Position numbers and translations under genes: made by a program
Notes under the pieces: generated by a model
The model's input: the letters and a program-made list of their open reading frames with translations, nothing else
Database searches by the model: none
Told to the model about the DNA's origin: nothing
Shown: piece after piece, positions 21,041-30,613 of the stretch
Layout of the letters: every line of letters begins with the position of its first letter
Position numbering within the stretch: the stretch's first letter is position 1
Source: Euglena gracilis
Lineage: Eukaryota; Euglenida; Euglenophyceae; Euglenales
Assembly (NCBI GenBank): GCA_039621445.1
Contig: CP154956.1
Coordinates: 47,597,291-47,661,290, forward strand
Length of the DNA stretch: 64,000 bases
Direction of reading: 5' to 3'

Positions 21041-21511
21041 TACAGTCCCTGGGCGTAAATTTTCCCCCCCTAGGGAGGGTTTTTTGGGCTCTTGACCAGG
21101 GGGGGATTTTCGGCGGTTTCGGGCACTTTGTCCCAGCCCTTCTATTCTTTGAAGCCATGAAGCCCACCGGGATTCGGAATTCATTTGCCGTATGTTGTGG
21201 GGTTGTTATGGTATATTCCCGAGCACCTTTGTTCAGGGCGGTGGGTCTTATTGATAGATACATGCCGAGGATGGTTCACTGGACAAAATACCCAAAAGCT
21301 GGCAAGTCTTCGACCCAGGAACCAGACAAGTGGTGAAGCTGGGATGCCCTGGCATGCACAAAAAAAAGTTGAAACCCACCTGCCTTGGCTTTCCTCTGGG
21401 GCTGAAGGGGGGGGGGTTTCGCCCGTTTTGCAGCCTTTTGCAAAACTAGGAAAATTCCCAAATTTTAGGGGGAATTTTCGGGGGGGGGACAATTTACGCC
21501 CAAGGACTGTA
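21041..21511. mobile_element. TACAGTCCCTGGGCG element, copy 2, complete
   Basis: Left TACAGTCCCTGGGCGTAAAT and right ATTTACGCCCAAGGACTGTA match in 20 of 21 positions when inverted, with C- and G-runs just inside. The interior is about 90% like 18186-18630. No conserved ORF is evident and no target duplication could be fixed. Confidence 0.7.
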
Positions 21512-21984
21512 GCAGCAAGAATTCGACATGTTGTGGGTTGTTCTCCACTGCAGCAGTTCTGAGTGGTCGTTGTGCTCCGGCTTGCGAGAGCAAGGCGTGA
21601 CTTGTCCATCACTTCTTAACCGACCAGTGGCGCAGCTTGCTGGATTTGGCCTCTGTATTTGGTGAACGGGCCATTCTTTTACCACTCCGCCGGGTGCCAG
21701 TTACGATTCCATGCGAGCTTGAAGGGGTTATATTGTGGGTGTCTACACCTCCTTGGTAGCCATCGGGGGGGAGTTCTCGGCAATTGATGTTCAATTTCGG
21801 GTGTTGGGTTGTGGTGTTCAGCCTCGGTGTTATGACGTATAGTAGGGTTTGTGAGATTCATGGGGGCCATGGTCAACGAGCTCTTCAGGACATTGTCCCC
21901 AGACCAGTCCGACCTCCCGGGCGAGGGTCATGCTTTTCCTTGCCAGCAGGTCCCCTCGACGCCCCTCCTTTCCCAGTCGTCGTG
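21512..21984. other. Unassigned sequence
   Basis: Contains part of the dispersed CCGACCAGTGGCGCAGCTTG segment (21617-21650). No gene supported. Confidence 0.3.
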
Positions 21985-22520
21985 TTGGCCTGCTAGCAGC
22001 TTGATGCAGTTACCGACGAAGGTGAGCGCGCCATCCCCCATGCCACCATAACAGAAGAACGTCCGGCCTCTGCGTTGGCAACCGTCACCATATTTCTTAA
22101 TTTTCTCCTCCTCTTGTGCCTCATGCCACCTACCAATATCTTCCAAGCCGGCGCGGTTTCGCGAAGGCGCAAGTGGGTGACGAACAGTGACGTCGATAGC
22201 CGCCGGGCCGTTTGCATCGTATCTCATGACGAATACGTCGCCTGGTCGTGAGCCATCCGGGGCACTTTCCTCCCTTTTCTGGCTGGGAAGCCTGCACGCT
22301 GCGCAAGCCCGAGGATGTAAGATTGCACCGCATTGTGCCGCCGGACAATGTTGTTTTTGTAGCAGCAGACAAGGTGATGGCCTCTGACATCTGCAGGGTT
22401 GTGGCATCTTGGGCATGCAGGTGGGCTGTCCGTAGCCGTAGCGCTGACCACTGGGGCACCCAGAGACCACTGGACGATTGCCTGAAATTCCCTGGTGGGA
22501 ATTAGTGTTTTGGTCGAGCA
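21985..22520 (-). pseudogene. Non-LTR retrotransposon C-terminal fragment (zinc knuckle and endonuclease-like)
   Basis: On the minus strand, one frame reads SPPACPRCHNPADVRGHHLV, then CCYKNNIVRRHNAVQSYIL, the Cys/His cluster seen before a C-terminal endonuclease. A second frame then continues RPGDVFVMRYDANGPAAIDV, TVRHPLAPSRNRAGLEDIGR and KIKKYGDG. The order of Cys/His cluster, GD..., (I)DVTV and a late Lys-Tyr resembles R2-like elements whose restriction-like endonuclease follows the reverse transcriptase. A frameshift near 22225-22260 separates the parts, so it is inactive. The reverse-transcriptase parts at 28744 and 29610 may come from the same family. Confidence 0.6.
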
Positions 22521-22534
22521 ATGCTGCGTAGAGG

Positions 22535-22908
22535 TAGAGGGATAGAGGTAGAGGTAGAGGTATAGGTAGAGGTAGAGGTTTTCCAACCTCCTTCAAAAAC
22601 CAAAGGAAAATGACTCAATAAAGGAACTTTTTTGCAAGCAAAGGAGAAATACATGAAAGGTTTTCAGAATTTGCTCAATGTGGTCACATAACTGCGCCAA
22701 CAACTTTCAAAATCACCAACCCACATATTGTTTCTCATCCCCTCGCCGTTTTGCATGTGTTTTCATGCAAAATTGCCATTTTCCGAGCAGATGGGGTGTT
22801 TTAGGACCCTTTTTGAGGCCATTTCATTTTTCGTACATTTTACAGACATAGAGGTGACATAGAGGTAGAGGTAGAGGTAGAGGTGGTTGACATAGAGGTA
22901 GAGGCCTT
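22535..22908. repeat. (GGTAGA)n repeats at both ends of a spacer
   Basis: GAGGTAGAGGTAGAGG runs lie at 22535-22575 and 22862-22908; the complement (CTCTACCTCTAC) occurs at 28725-28745. The sequence between has no supported gene. Confidence 0.7.
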
Positions 22909-23490
22909 TAAGCCCGTGTACCCCCCCCTCCGGATTTGGACAAAGCCCGTGGACCCCTACGCAGGCTTTAGCGGGAGGGGGGGTACACGGGCTTTGTCCT
23001 GAGCCCTGTGTGGGGGTGCACGGCATAGCTGGCACTTCGTTTAAAACGAAGTAAAAAAAAACACGTTTTTTTAAAAAAAACATGTTTTTTTTAAAAAAAC
23101 AAAAAAACGCCATTGAGGGTCCAGGGCAAAAAAAATTTATGCCTTTGATTTTAGCTTTTTTTGCCCATCCTCGGTCAGAGAAAGACACCAAATTTGGGAT
23201 GTTTCAAGTTAGTTTGGAGTGGTTTCAAGCCAAAATGGCAGAAAAATGCCCTATTTTGACCATTCTTGTTGAAGACAACCAAAAGTATTGGTTTTGAGCT
23301 AAGATTGGTTCTCCCTTGCGATCAAAGGCAAAATTTGGACCATCATTTTCCCCTTTGTTTTTTTTTTGCCGTTTTTTTGCCCGTTTTTTTTAATAAAAAA
23401 CAAAAAGAAACGTTTTTTTTAAAAAAAAACAAAAAAACGCCAGCTATGGTACACGGGCTTTGTCCTGAGCCCTGTGTACCCCCCCCGAAA
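22909..23490. mobile_element. ACACGGGCTTTGTCC fold-back composite
   Basis: AAGCCCGTGTACCCCCCCC at the left and TACACGGGCTTTGTCCTGAG copies at 22986 and 23450 belong to the family that forms the palindrome at 28530-28710. The interior has poly-A/T hairpins (AAAAAACATGTTTTTTTT) and no convincing ORF. Confidence 0.5.
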
Positions 23491-23732
23491 GTGGAAACTG
23501 CAATGCACAGTGATTAGGCAGTATGAATGCAGTCCGTTGCCGAAAAAAACCCAGGGCCAGGCAGAGTGTACAGCCCCAGAATGCTTTTGGGGGGGAAAGC
23601 GGCAACTCAGGGAGCCGGTGGTGTCAACGATGTGGTCGCTTGCCCTTCACACGGGCTGGCAGAGGGGGCATATCACCACCCTCACAGCGCGGACAGCGAC
23701 TCTTGAGAGACTTTTGAGCGACTCTTGGGGGG
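23491..23732. other. Unassigned sequence
   Basis: Frames up to 90 codons without a recognised domain. No feature supported. Confidence 0.25.
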
Positions 23733-24076
23733 TGTTCCCCCCGTGACCCCCCCGTGACCCCCCCCCGTGACCCCCCCCGTGACCCGAACAAGGACCCTTT
23801 TCGGCGAAATTTTGTCGGGAAAAATATTGGTTGGTGATGCCTAATTTGATAAAATTTTGGGGCAGATTCCTAATTTTGAGGCGTAAATTTTTCAAATTTG
23901 GGCTTGGTGATTCCTAATTTGGTGTCAAAATCTTAATTTTTGGTGTGGGGATTCCTAATTTGTGGAATTTTTCTCCAAAAATTCCGACTCGGTGATTCCT
24001 AATTTTGCCACCAAAAATGTGGTGTTCCCCCCGTGACCCCCCCCCGTGACCCCCCCCGTGACCCCCCCGTGACCCG
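23733..24076. repeat. Paired (CCCCCCGTGAC)n minisatellites around a CCTAATTT tract, copy 1
   Basis: Arrays of CCCCCC(C)GTGAC at 23733-23784 and 24019-24076 lie in the same orientation, starts 286 bp apart, each preceded by GTGTTCC and closed by CCGAAC. Between them GATTCCTAATTT recurs about five times. Confidence 0.8.
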
Positions 24077-24511
24077 AACCACCCCCTTGGCGTTGGCCGA
24101 GGCTGTACAACAACACCAGGACGTTGTACCTTTGAATCTCGAACCAGGACCTTAAGCAAATGCCTGCCCTGGAACACCCCGGGTTCGGCAAAAAATGCCA
24201 CAAAAGTGACCCAAAAGAAGACAAAACAGACAAAAGTTGCATTTTGGGTCCAGTTTTCCTTTGGATTCCAGAGTGGCCGACCCCCCTGCGGGGGTGTTGT
24301 GACCCCAACCCCAGGGTTCGGTAAATAATTGTTCGCTTGAAAAAATGGGTGGCAGTTTTTCTGTTCTGACACAATTTACACAAAGCCAGGGAAGCGATTC
24401 GTGGAGTTCGAAAAAGGCTGTTCGGAAGATATGCCGCACCATCGTTGTAGCACCCCAGGCAAACAAACAGACTGAGCTTCCTCGAAAAACCCTCTGACCA
24501 AGCTGAAGCTG
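24077..24511. other. Unassigned sequence
   Basis: No supported gene or repeat. Confidence 0.3.
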
Positions 24512-25005
24512 CTAGGCCTCAACACCTTCGATATCCACTTCCACTTCACTGTCGCTGCTACTGTCAACCCTGTGACGAATGAAAGGGGGGGGGAAGTTCT
24601 GAGAGGTAAAAAAATCACACGTTTCCAGAGGTGCTGGTTGACCTACACTGGCTGAACTGCTTACCACGGCTGCAGAAAACGAAGTCCCCAAAGCAATTGC
24701 TGGAACCAAATGTGTGCAGAGTGAGTTGGCTGCCCCTGGAGATTCTGGTTCTTCCAATGAGTGAGCCGGTGCACTGTCTGGGTAATTCGGTGGTAGACCA
24801 CGCTGCCTGCAATAACATCCCAGTTGCGCGGCCAAGAACTTCAATAGGCGTTGAAAGCTGTACATGGTCTGCATTTTCTTCCTTGGACTTCTCGTTCCTT
24901 GAAACCAAAAATCGCTTCATCTTTTTGGACTTCTTGAAGCTCTTGGAGAGGAAGTCAGCAAAGGCGTGTTTTCAGTTTGGCATTCGTACTTGTTCCCCCA
25001 CAGAT
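24512..25005 (-). CDS. Candidate gene fragment with acidic C-terminus
   Basis: The minus-strand frame ending at 24512 runs 120 codons: a Ser/Pro/Ala-rich part (AHSLEEPESPGAANSLCTHL) and a tail VDSSSDSEVEVDIEGVEA with TAG. An acceptor-like CGTCACAG lies just before the tail (exon start 24569). Upstream, another frame reads FADFLSKSFKKSKKMKRFLV, then RNEKSKEENADHVQ, so a frame change or intron lies near 24850. No domain is recognised. The acidic tail resembles the + strand fragment at 17313. Confidence 0.35.
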
Positions 25006-25024
25006 GATCGCGGTAACTTTCGCT

Positions 25025-25185
25025 AATCTCGGAATGGAATACCTCGCGGAATTAAATCCGCGGAGGCTGGCGAAAATTGAGGAATTCAATCCGCTTTAAT
25101 TCCCTCGAGATTTAACGTCCATGCGAGATAAGTGTCCTAGTTATTTTGGCCCTAGCCTGTATTAATAGTCAATGAAAATCGAACT
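25025..25185. repeat. GGATTTAATCC-family repeat, copy 1
   Basis: Contains CTCGCGGAATTAAATCCGCG and CAATCCGCTTTAATTCCC, then the family tail GTCCTAGTTATTTTGGCCCT followed by GCCTGTATT. The same tail closes 37905-37940. Confidence 0.65.
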
Positions 25186-25299
25186 TTTCATGGTCCACGA
25201 AATTACTTACAAAAGCCGTGAAATTTCATGAAAATTACTTACGTGAAAAATTACGGCCTTTGCTAACGGCCATGTTTTTTTGGCATGGTCAGTTGGACT

Positions 25300-25515
25300 T
25301 CTTTCAACCCTGAAACCGTGTTTGGGCCGATTTTGAGACTTTAAAAGTCTTAAATCTTCGCCAAAACACAGTTTCAAACCAAGAACAATGTTTTGGGCCA
25401 AGGTTTTAGGGGGGCCCAGGGGCGACCATGGCGCCTTTGGCGCCGCGGTCCTTGCCCCCAGGCTCCCCCGAACTCTTGGCCCAAACATGTGTTCACAGAA
25501 CAGTTCATTGAACAC
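25300..25515. repeat. AGACTTTAAAAGTCTTAA repeat, copy 1
   Basis: GTGTTTGGGCCGATTTTGAG, the palindromic AGACTTTAAAAGTCTTAA, and TTGGGCCAAGGTTTTAGGGG are shared with 47880-48025. In both copies the right side inverts CTTGGCCCAAACA. Confidence 0.7.
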
Positions 25516-26045
25516 ATGGAGTCCTTTGTTGCAGTGTCATCTTCAAAAAATTCTGGGAGGACGTTTTTTTTTAAAGACCATTGCTCAGAACAGCTTGCGT
25601 GGTTCACATTTGTGCCGCGAAGCAGCGTTGTCATAAAAAACGTACAAAATTTGGAAATTGCCTCTTTGCCTTTGGAACGATCTGTCGCTCTGGCCTGCCC
25701 TGCTTTTGGAGCACCGCGAGCGCATTCATGTTAGTGGTCAGAGTCGAGGGTGCCCATTCATACATGGGCACTCCAGCCTCCTCACATAGCACTTTCCGGT
25801 TTGCCTTGACCGCCACAATTTTGGGTTCCGTGTTGACCAGGCATTCCGCACAGAGGGTCCACTTTGCAAAGGCAACCATGTACTCATCCAAATTTTGTGT
25901 TTTCCAGCCCCCATTCTCGCAAACTTTCTGGAAATTTTTCAGGGCTGCACATGCCTTTTTCATTTTTTTACGCTCCCCTCAGGATGAGGAACGGCTGCCT
26001 CAAAAGTGTCCCCAAAAAGTGTTGTGTCAGTTGACTCTGCCGTCA
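25516..26045 (-). pseudogene. Protein-coding remnant broken at homopolymers
   Basis: Three minus-strand frames read on in order. First ESLTAESTDTTLFGDTFEAA, then PHPEGSVKK up to an A7 run near 25965. Then KKACAALKNFQKVCENGGWK, with KWTLCAECLVNTEPKIVAVK and KANRKVLCEEAGVPMYEW, ending NFVRFL at 25631. Then MTTLLRGTNVNHASCSEQWS and LPEFFEDDTATKDSM to about 25516. Each frame change sits at a homopolymer (A7; T6 near 25637), which suggests small indels, real or from sequencing. No family is recognised. The remnant is bounded by the repeat at 25300 and by the GTCC microsatellite at 26060. Confidence 0.5.
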
Positions 26046-26059
26046 AGGATTCCAAGGGG

Positions 26060-26210
26060 GCGGCTGGCCGTCCGTCCGTCCGAGCCGTCCGGACCTCTTC
26101 AGCCGGACCAATGCTGGACGCCCAGCCGTCCGTCCGGATGAAGCATTTTTTCGCCAGCCGTCCGTCAAGCCGGACCAATGCCTGTCTTGCCAGCCGGCCG
26201 GACCAAAAAA
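26060..26210. repeat. (GTCC)n with AGCCGTCCGTCC and GCCGGACC units
   Basis: Short GTCC runs alternate with AGCCGGACCAATGC. The same repeat is larger at 27755-28060. Confidence 0.75.
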
Positions 26211-26285
26211 AAAAATTCCTTCCTTCCGAAAAGCAGTCACCGCTTCCCTCTACTCGTCGCGTCAAATCAGGAAAAACACGAAGTT

Positions 26286-26358
26286 GCCCCCCAGCGGGAT
26301 TCGAACCCGCGACCTACCGGTCACACGCTAACCACAGAACCGCTATGCCACGGGGGGC
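26286..26358 (-). pseudogene. tRNA-like sequence (degenerate tRNA or tRNA-derived repeat)
   Basis: On the minus strand the acceptor GCCCCCC pairs with GGGGGGC, and the T arm GCGGG-TTCGAAT-CCCGC is perfect, preceded by an AGGTC variable region. The D and anticodon regions are shortened (GTTAGCGTGTGACCGG): a 7-base loop with T before the anticodon cannot be formed. B-box intact, anticodon arm damaged. Confidence 0.6.
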
Positions 26359-26421
26359 GATATCATTTTCGTCCATGTACTTTTATGAAAATTATTTTTG
26401 CCGCCTCAGAGAAAACAGGAA

Positions 26422-26490
26422 GTCGCCCCCAACGACCGGGCTTCGAACCCGTGTCTACAGAGATGTCGACTTGTGCGTGGGACCCCTAAA
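26422..26490 (-). pseudogene. Second tRNA-like remnant
   Basis: On the minus strand CGGG-TTCGAAG-CCCG forms a T-arm-like hairpin, preceded by GTCGACATCTCTGTAGAC, which folds as an imperfect anticodon-like arm. No good acceptor stem. Probably a tRNA-derived repeat, next to the 26286 copy. Confidence 0.4.
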
Positions 26491-26875
26491 AAAGTGGCAA
26501 AAACTGCCCGTTTTTGGCCATTTTTGGTTATTTTTTGGAACAAAATCACCCATCGGTCCAAAACTGACCATCACAAATTTCATCAAAAAAGCTTCAAAAA
26601 CTTAAAACTAACACACAAGAACATGGACAACAGAAAAATCAAGGCCGAACAAACCAATTAAGGTGGAACTGTTGCTTGCCAAGGAACCTTCAAGCATCTT
26701 CAACAAACTTCTCATTTGAAAAAAGGCACACCTTCAATTGACTTCAAAACACTTGGTCAGTCTCAAAACTTCTTTCCATTCAAATCCAACTTTGTTAATT
26801 GAATCTTTGACTTGAATTCTTTCCATTGAAATCAACTCTGTCTTAATCTCAATGTCCTGTGTAAAATGAACCAAA
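26491..26875. other. Unassigned AT-rich sequence
   Basis: No feature recognised. Confidence 0.3.
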
Positions 26876-27106
26876 TGGGGGGTTGGTACACCCCTCCCCC
26901 CCCCCCTCTCCGAGGGCCTCGCCACGCCATTTACCCCCCCTCCCCCCCCCTAGCCGGACCCCCTCGCCACGCCACCCAACACATTTTTCATTGTGCAACC
27001 ATGGTACACCCCTCCCCCCCCCATCCGAGACCCCCTCGCCACGCCATTTTCCGGCCATCCCCCCCCCCCTATTCGGACCCCCTCGCCACGGCGTACCAAC
27101 CCCCCA
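26876..27106. mobile_element. CTCGCCACGCC element, copy 1
   Basis: TGGGGGGTTGGTAC at the left is perfectly inverted as GTACCAACCCCCCA at the right. Inside are four ACCCCCTCGCCACGCC units with C8-C10 runs. A second member lies at 34402-34635. No ORF. Confidence 0.7.
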
Positions 27107-27600
27107 ATGAGCATCATTTACTCAATCATGAACTAAATCCCTGTGGCTCCCATTCATCATCCAAAAGATGAACAATGAAATGTGCCAGATGTAGCATGAA
27201 AGATGTCACAAGAAATGTCCAGAAGAAAACCTGCACAGGATTTGTTGGAATACTCTCGTAAAAACCATTTTGAAGGTATGCCACAGACAAATGAAATGAT
27301 TCTAAAGTATGCTGAAGCTGCATGCATGTCGCCTACAAAAATGTTTGGCAGTTTATAAACACTCCAGAAGAACACAGCAGGAGCAACAACAGGGAACACA
27401 CCTTCAACTGTGAAACTCTCAGCACGAACTTCTCTCGAATTCAATCATTTCAAACAGTAAAACATCTTTTGATTGTGCCTCCATCTGAATTCAAAATGTC
27501 TGTCCGCCAGTGAAATTCCATCTGCCATGGACTTTGGAAAAGTTCGTCCCAAACGGTACTAATTTCGATCCTAATTTAGTGTCCGCGAGCTTAAAAAGTC
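27107..27600. other. Unassigned sequence
   Basis: AT-rich with short frames only; nothing recognised. Confidence 0.3.
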
Positions 27601-27621
27601 AAGTGTCAACAAATAAACAAA

Positions 27622-27693
27622 AGGTCCCACCCGGGTTTGAGCCGGGGTTGTTGGAATCCGAATCCCAGGTGCAGACCGCTGCACTATGAGACC
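27622..27693 (-). tRNA. tRNA-like gene, anticodon reads CGG (Pro), body resembles tRNA-Gln
   Basis: On the minus strand the acceptor GGTCTCA pairs with TGGGACC (one G-T pair). The D arm is GTGC-AGCGGTCT-GCAC. The anticodon arm is TGGGA-TTCGGAT-TCCAA with one mismatch, the variable region is CAAC, and the T arm is CCCGG-CTCAAAC-CCGGG. The discriminator is T and no CCA is encoded. U33 is present and the loop reads CGG, which would decode proline. The acceptor and D arm (GGTCTCATAGTG) look like eukaryotic tRNA-Gln, and T54 of the T loop is C. It could be a functional tRNA with an altered anticodon or a recent pseudogene. Confidence 0.6.
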
Positions 27694-27754
27694 AATGAGT
27701 GAAAGCTAAAATGAAAGCTATGTAAAAAATCGAGCCTTTCTCTTTTGCTGTCCA

Positions 27755-28065
27755 GCCGTCCGTGATGTAAGGAATTTTCTCTAGCCGTCCGTCCGTCCGT
27801 CCGTCCGTCCGTCCGTCCGCACAGCTCCGTGGCCGCACAGCGGCCATGGCAAAATTGGTATATTTCCGCCCAAAGTCGCGTGCACTGCGACGCCTGCGCT
27901 GACAAAGACCCGGCCGGCCAGCCGGCCAGCCGGCCAGCCGGCTAGCTGGACCAAGTGCATTTTCTTCAGCCGTCTGGACCAAGCCCACAAGGTCAGCCGT
28001 CCGTCCGGACCTTCGCTTTTTTCACCAGCCGTCCGTCCGTCCGTCCGTCCGCCTCCCAAACCTCT
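27755..28065. repeat. (CCGT)n and (CCGGCCAG)n arrays
   Basis: Pure CCGT runs at 27786-27818 and 28030-28050, and GGCCAGCCGGCCAGCCGG near 27912-27940. Spacers share AGCCGTCCGTCCGGACC with 26060-26210. Confidence 0.85.
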
Positions 28066-28085
28066 CTCCAGGTCCCTTAGGGGGG

Positions 28086-28395
28086 TGTACCCCCCGCGAC
28101 CCCCCCCCCGCGACCCCCCCCCGCGACCCCCCCGCGACCCACACGTGGAGGGTTTCCGCATCCCAGTGGGAACCAAAAAATGGCACCTAATTTGGAATTG
28201 GCAGCCGAATTAGGAATCAAAATTGCCGAAAATGTGTGATAAAGTCCTAATTGGATCTATTTTTGAATCCAAAAGTTCTAAAAATAGGTCACATGTGACG
28301 TTGTATGTGAGGTCACATTGGTCACACGTGACCCGTCAAAACTGCCACGTTCCCCCCGCAACCCCCCCCCCCCCGCGACCCCGCCCGCGACCCGT
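28086..28395. repeat. Paired (CCCCCCCGCGAC)n minisatellites around a CCTAATT tract, copy 2
   Basis: Arrays at 28086-28138 and 28349-28395 in the same orientation, starts 263 bp apart. The AT-rich middle carries CCTAATTTGG and AATTAGGA. Same layout as 23733-24076 and 35220-35563. Confidence 0.75.
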
Positions 28396-28407
28396 ACACC
28401 CCCTTTA

Positions 28408-28527
28408 GGAAATCATCAAGTATGGGCAAGAGCGGGAGAGCCGACTCGGCCGCGTTAACGAGCTGTGCGGGCATCATAGCTGTGGAAAGGAAAAAAATAG
28501 GCCAACGGTCGCTACATGGCCGCTGTA
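28408..28527 (+). CDS. Short coding-like exon fragment
   Basis: After CCCCCTTTAG an open frame reads EIIKYGQERESRLGRVNELC, then GHHSCGKEKNRPTVATWPL and a TAG. Charged, protein-like composition with a Cys-x2-His-His-x-Cys cluster. No family recognised. It is wedged between two repeats. Confidence 0.3.
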
Positions 28528-28722
28528 GGGGGTCCACGGGCTTTGTCCAAATCTGGAGGGGGGGTACACGGGCTTATAAAATTGGTGGGGGTACACGGGC
28601 TTTGTCCTGAGCCCTGTGTAGGGATACGCGGGCTTTGTCCGGAGCTACGCTCCGGACAAAGCCCGCGTACCCCTACACAGGGCTCAGGACAAAGCCCGTG
28701 TACCCCCCCACCAATTTTGATA
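28528..28722. mobile_element. ACACGGGCTTTGTCC palindrome
   Basis: About 55-bp nearly perfect arms (28586-28640 and 28645-28705) meet at GGAGCTACGCTCC. The arms hold TACACGGGCTTTGTCCTGAG, and an extra copy starts at 28540. Same family as 22909-23490. Confidence 0.75.
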
Positions 28723-28743
28723 TAGACCTCTACCTCTACCTCT

Positions 28744-29330
28744 ATGCAGCCCTGGGTCGAGGCACATGGTGTCACTGACGCCCATGCCATGGCGTGTGGC
28801 TTCGTCTGGCGGGAGAACTTCAATTTTTCCGTCCCTTCCAAGGCGGCGTGCAGCCTCTGCCGTCGTGATTCAGCACAAGCATTTCCCCAGAAGCGCCGTG
28901 TCAGCATCTCGGGCGTTAGCAATTCGTGTCCCTGGGGGTCATCGCAGAAGGATTGAACAGGTGTTGGACAGGAGCAGCTTCCTTTGATGGCTCCTGCTGT
29001 CTCCACGAAGTTGATGGGGAGGAAGGGAGCGGAGCAGAAGGTTCGGAGGTCAAGGATCCGATCCCCTCGAATAATGAAATCCAGAGTTGCCGATCTGGCA
29101 TTCACTCTGTCGACAATAGGGTCACGGATACCCAAACCCCCCATTCGAACCGGAAGTGTGGATTGAACCCTTTGTGGTTCCTCCAGTGGTCTTCCGCTGA
29201 TGATGCTCATTGTATTCCGCACCGTTTTGCTGAGCAAGGCACACTGGGCTTGAGCATAGGAGGTTGGGGTTGCCCGCAAGAGGTCGTTGATCTTGCATGC
29301 GTCCAGGCACATCTGTAGGATCGTGAATTA
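28744..29330 (-). pseudogene. Non-LTR reverse transcriptase, region after the palm
   Basis: On the minus strand the frame reads CKINDLLRATPTSYAQAQCA, LPVRMGGLGIRDPIVDRVNA and RSATLDFIIRGDRILDLRTF. The LLRATP and (R/L)GGLG(I/L)R motifs are typical of the thumb/linker region of LINE-type reverse transcriptases. It ends in repeat-derived sequence near the CTCTAC run. No catalytic box is present. It faces the palm fragment at 29610 head to head, so these are separate truncated copies or an inverted pair. Confidence 0.6.
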
Positions 29331-29334
29331 GACG

Positions 29335-29609
29335 TGTGCAGATGGTACCCTCTGTAGGAGGGAGCATGCTGAAGCGATGAAGCATGCTGAAGCATGATGA
29401 AGGGAGCATGATGAAGCGATCTTGCGGTGAAGCAGCCTGTGCAACCGCCGCTTCTCCAGTTCTCGTTATGCGCACCCATCCTTACCTCCCCTCCCATCCC
29501 CCGCGCCTCGCACACACTTTCTCCAGCCTTACTCCCCCGAACACATCAAATCCAGTAGGCCGTGCCACTGGTTGGTGGACTCGGTTTGCCCCACCACCGT
29601 TGGCCAGAC
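29335..29609. repeat. GATGAAGCATGCTGAAGC repeats and an inverted copy of the 20738 segment
   Basis: Positions 29360-29420 contain tandem GCATGATGAAGC-like units. Positions 29545-29608 are the inverted copy of 20738-20795. Confidence 0.6.
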
Positions 29610-29887
29610 GAATTCTGCTATTCAATGCTGCAGCCGAACTTGCTATTCAAGGATTGGTGGAAGAACTTCATCCTATCTGTGGCTGGCAAGTGTGGTACTT
29701 GGATGATGCCCACATCGTCGGCAACATGTGCCAGCTCGAGGCTGCGGTCCGCTTGATCTTGGAGAAGGGCCCCCCGAATGGTGTGGCACTCAACCTGGAC
29801 AAGTGTACGTTGTGGTGGCCGGCCTTCGGTACTGCATGGTGCTCGCTGCCGTTGGGAGCAAGCATCCTCCAACAAATTCCGGTGACC
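29610..29887 (+). pseudogene. Reverse transcriptase palm fragment with YLDD
   Basis: The frame reads LAIQGLVEELHPICGWQVWY, then LDDAHIVGNMCQLEAAVRLI and GVALNLDKCTLW. The YLDD at 29696-29707 matches the catalytic YxDD box of reverse transcriptases, and the following LNLDKC corresponds to the next conserved strand. The fragment begins abruptly after the dispersed segment and ends at the CAGGGGGGTGG end (29888), so both sides are truncated. It cannot encode a complete enzyme. Confidence 0.65.
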
Positions 29888-30003
29888 AGGGGGGTGGAGA
29901 AACTGCACACGGGCCGGTCAAAAACTGTACTGCAAAAAACTGCAAAAAACTGCAAAAAACTTCAAAAAACTTCAAAAAACTGCAAAAAACTGCACTTCAA
30001 CAA
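29888..30003. repeat. CAGGGGGGTGG end with an (AAAACTGCAA)n array
   Basis: CAGGGGGGTGGAGAAACTGC is followed by about seven CAAAAAACTG units of 9-10 bp. Counterpart of 20366-20520; no opposite end recognised. Confidence 0.6.
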
Positions 30004-30613
30004 AAATTAGCAATAAACAAGCTAAAATGATGTGCATATGCAAAACAATTGCGACCACCTGAGCACACCCCAATTCACCTAACTTTTTTTTTGCGCAGCT
30101 TATGACGACAAAAATGGAAGCAATCAAACAAGGAACACTGCGCATGGCTTTTCATGCATTGAAAATGCAAGTCATGTGTTTGGATGCCGGGCCACACCAC
30201 TTTTCCTGCGCCAAAACTTGTACTGACCATGCCCACAAAAATGACAAACAGTTTCCTTTCTAAATATGTAAAAAATGCACATATATCCATACACAAAAAA
30301 CCCTTGGCCGCCTCACATGCTTGCCAACGATCATTCGCCTAGGAAAAAAGCAAAAAAAAACATCACCAAAAATGGAAAGTGAACGCACTCATTAGGCATG
30401 GGGGGGGGGAGGTACGACGCAATCCGGTGTGTTGAGAACTTGCGGAATGCGGAATGCGACCCATCAATTCGCCTTTTGATGTTCAGGAGCGACTTTCCAA
30501 TCCGGGGACAAAGTGGTCATTTTCGCAAACACTATACTTTTGGTCACAATAAGATCCCAGAGCGACGAGCCTTCACCAACTTCGCAAACACGCTGACGGG
30601 GCGTTGATCGTTG
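30004..30613. other. Unassigned sequence
   Basis: AT-rich; a 69-codon frame at 30398 lacks recognisable features. Confidence 0.3.

Noticed and set aside
22909-23490. A single complete transposon
   Set aside because: Ends of the ACACGGGCTTTGTCC family are present in several orientations, but no unique outer pair or target duplication could be fixed, so it is called a composite.
23733-24076. CRISPR array
   Set aside because: Repeats are adjacent C-rich minisatellite units without unique spacers, in a eukaryotic context.
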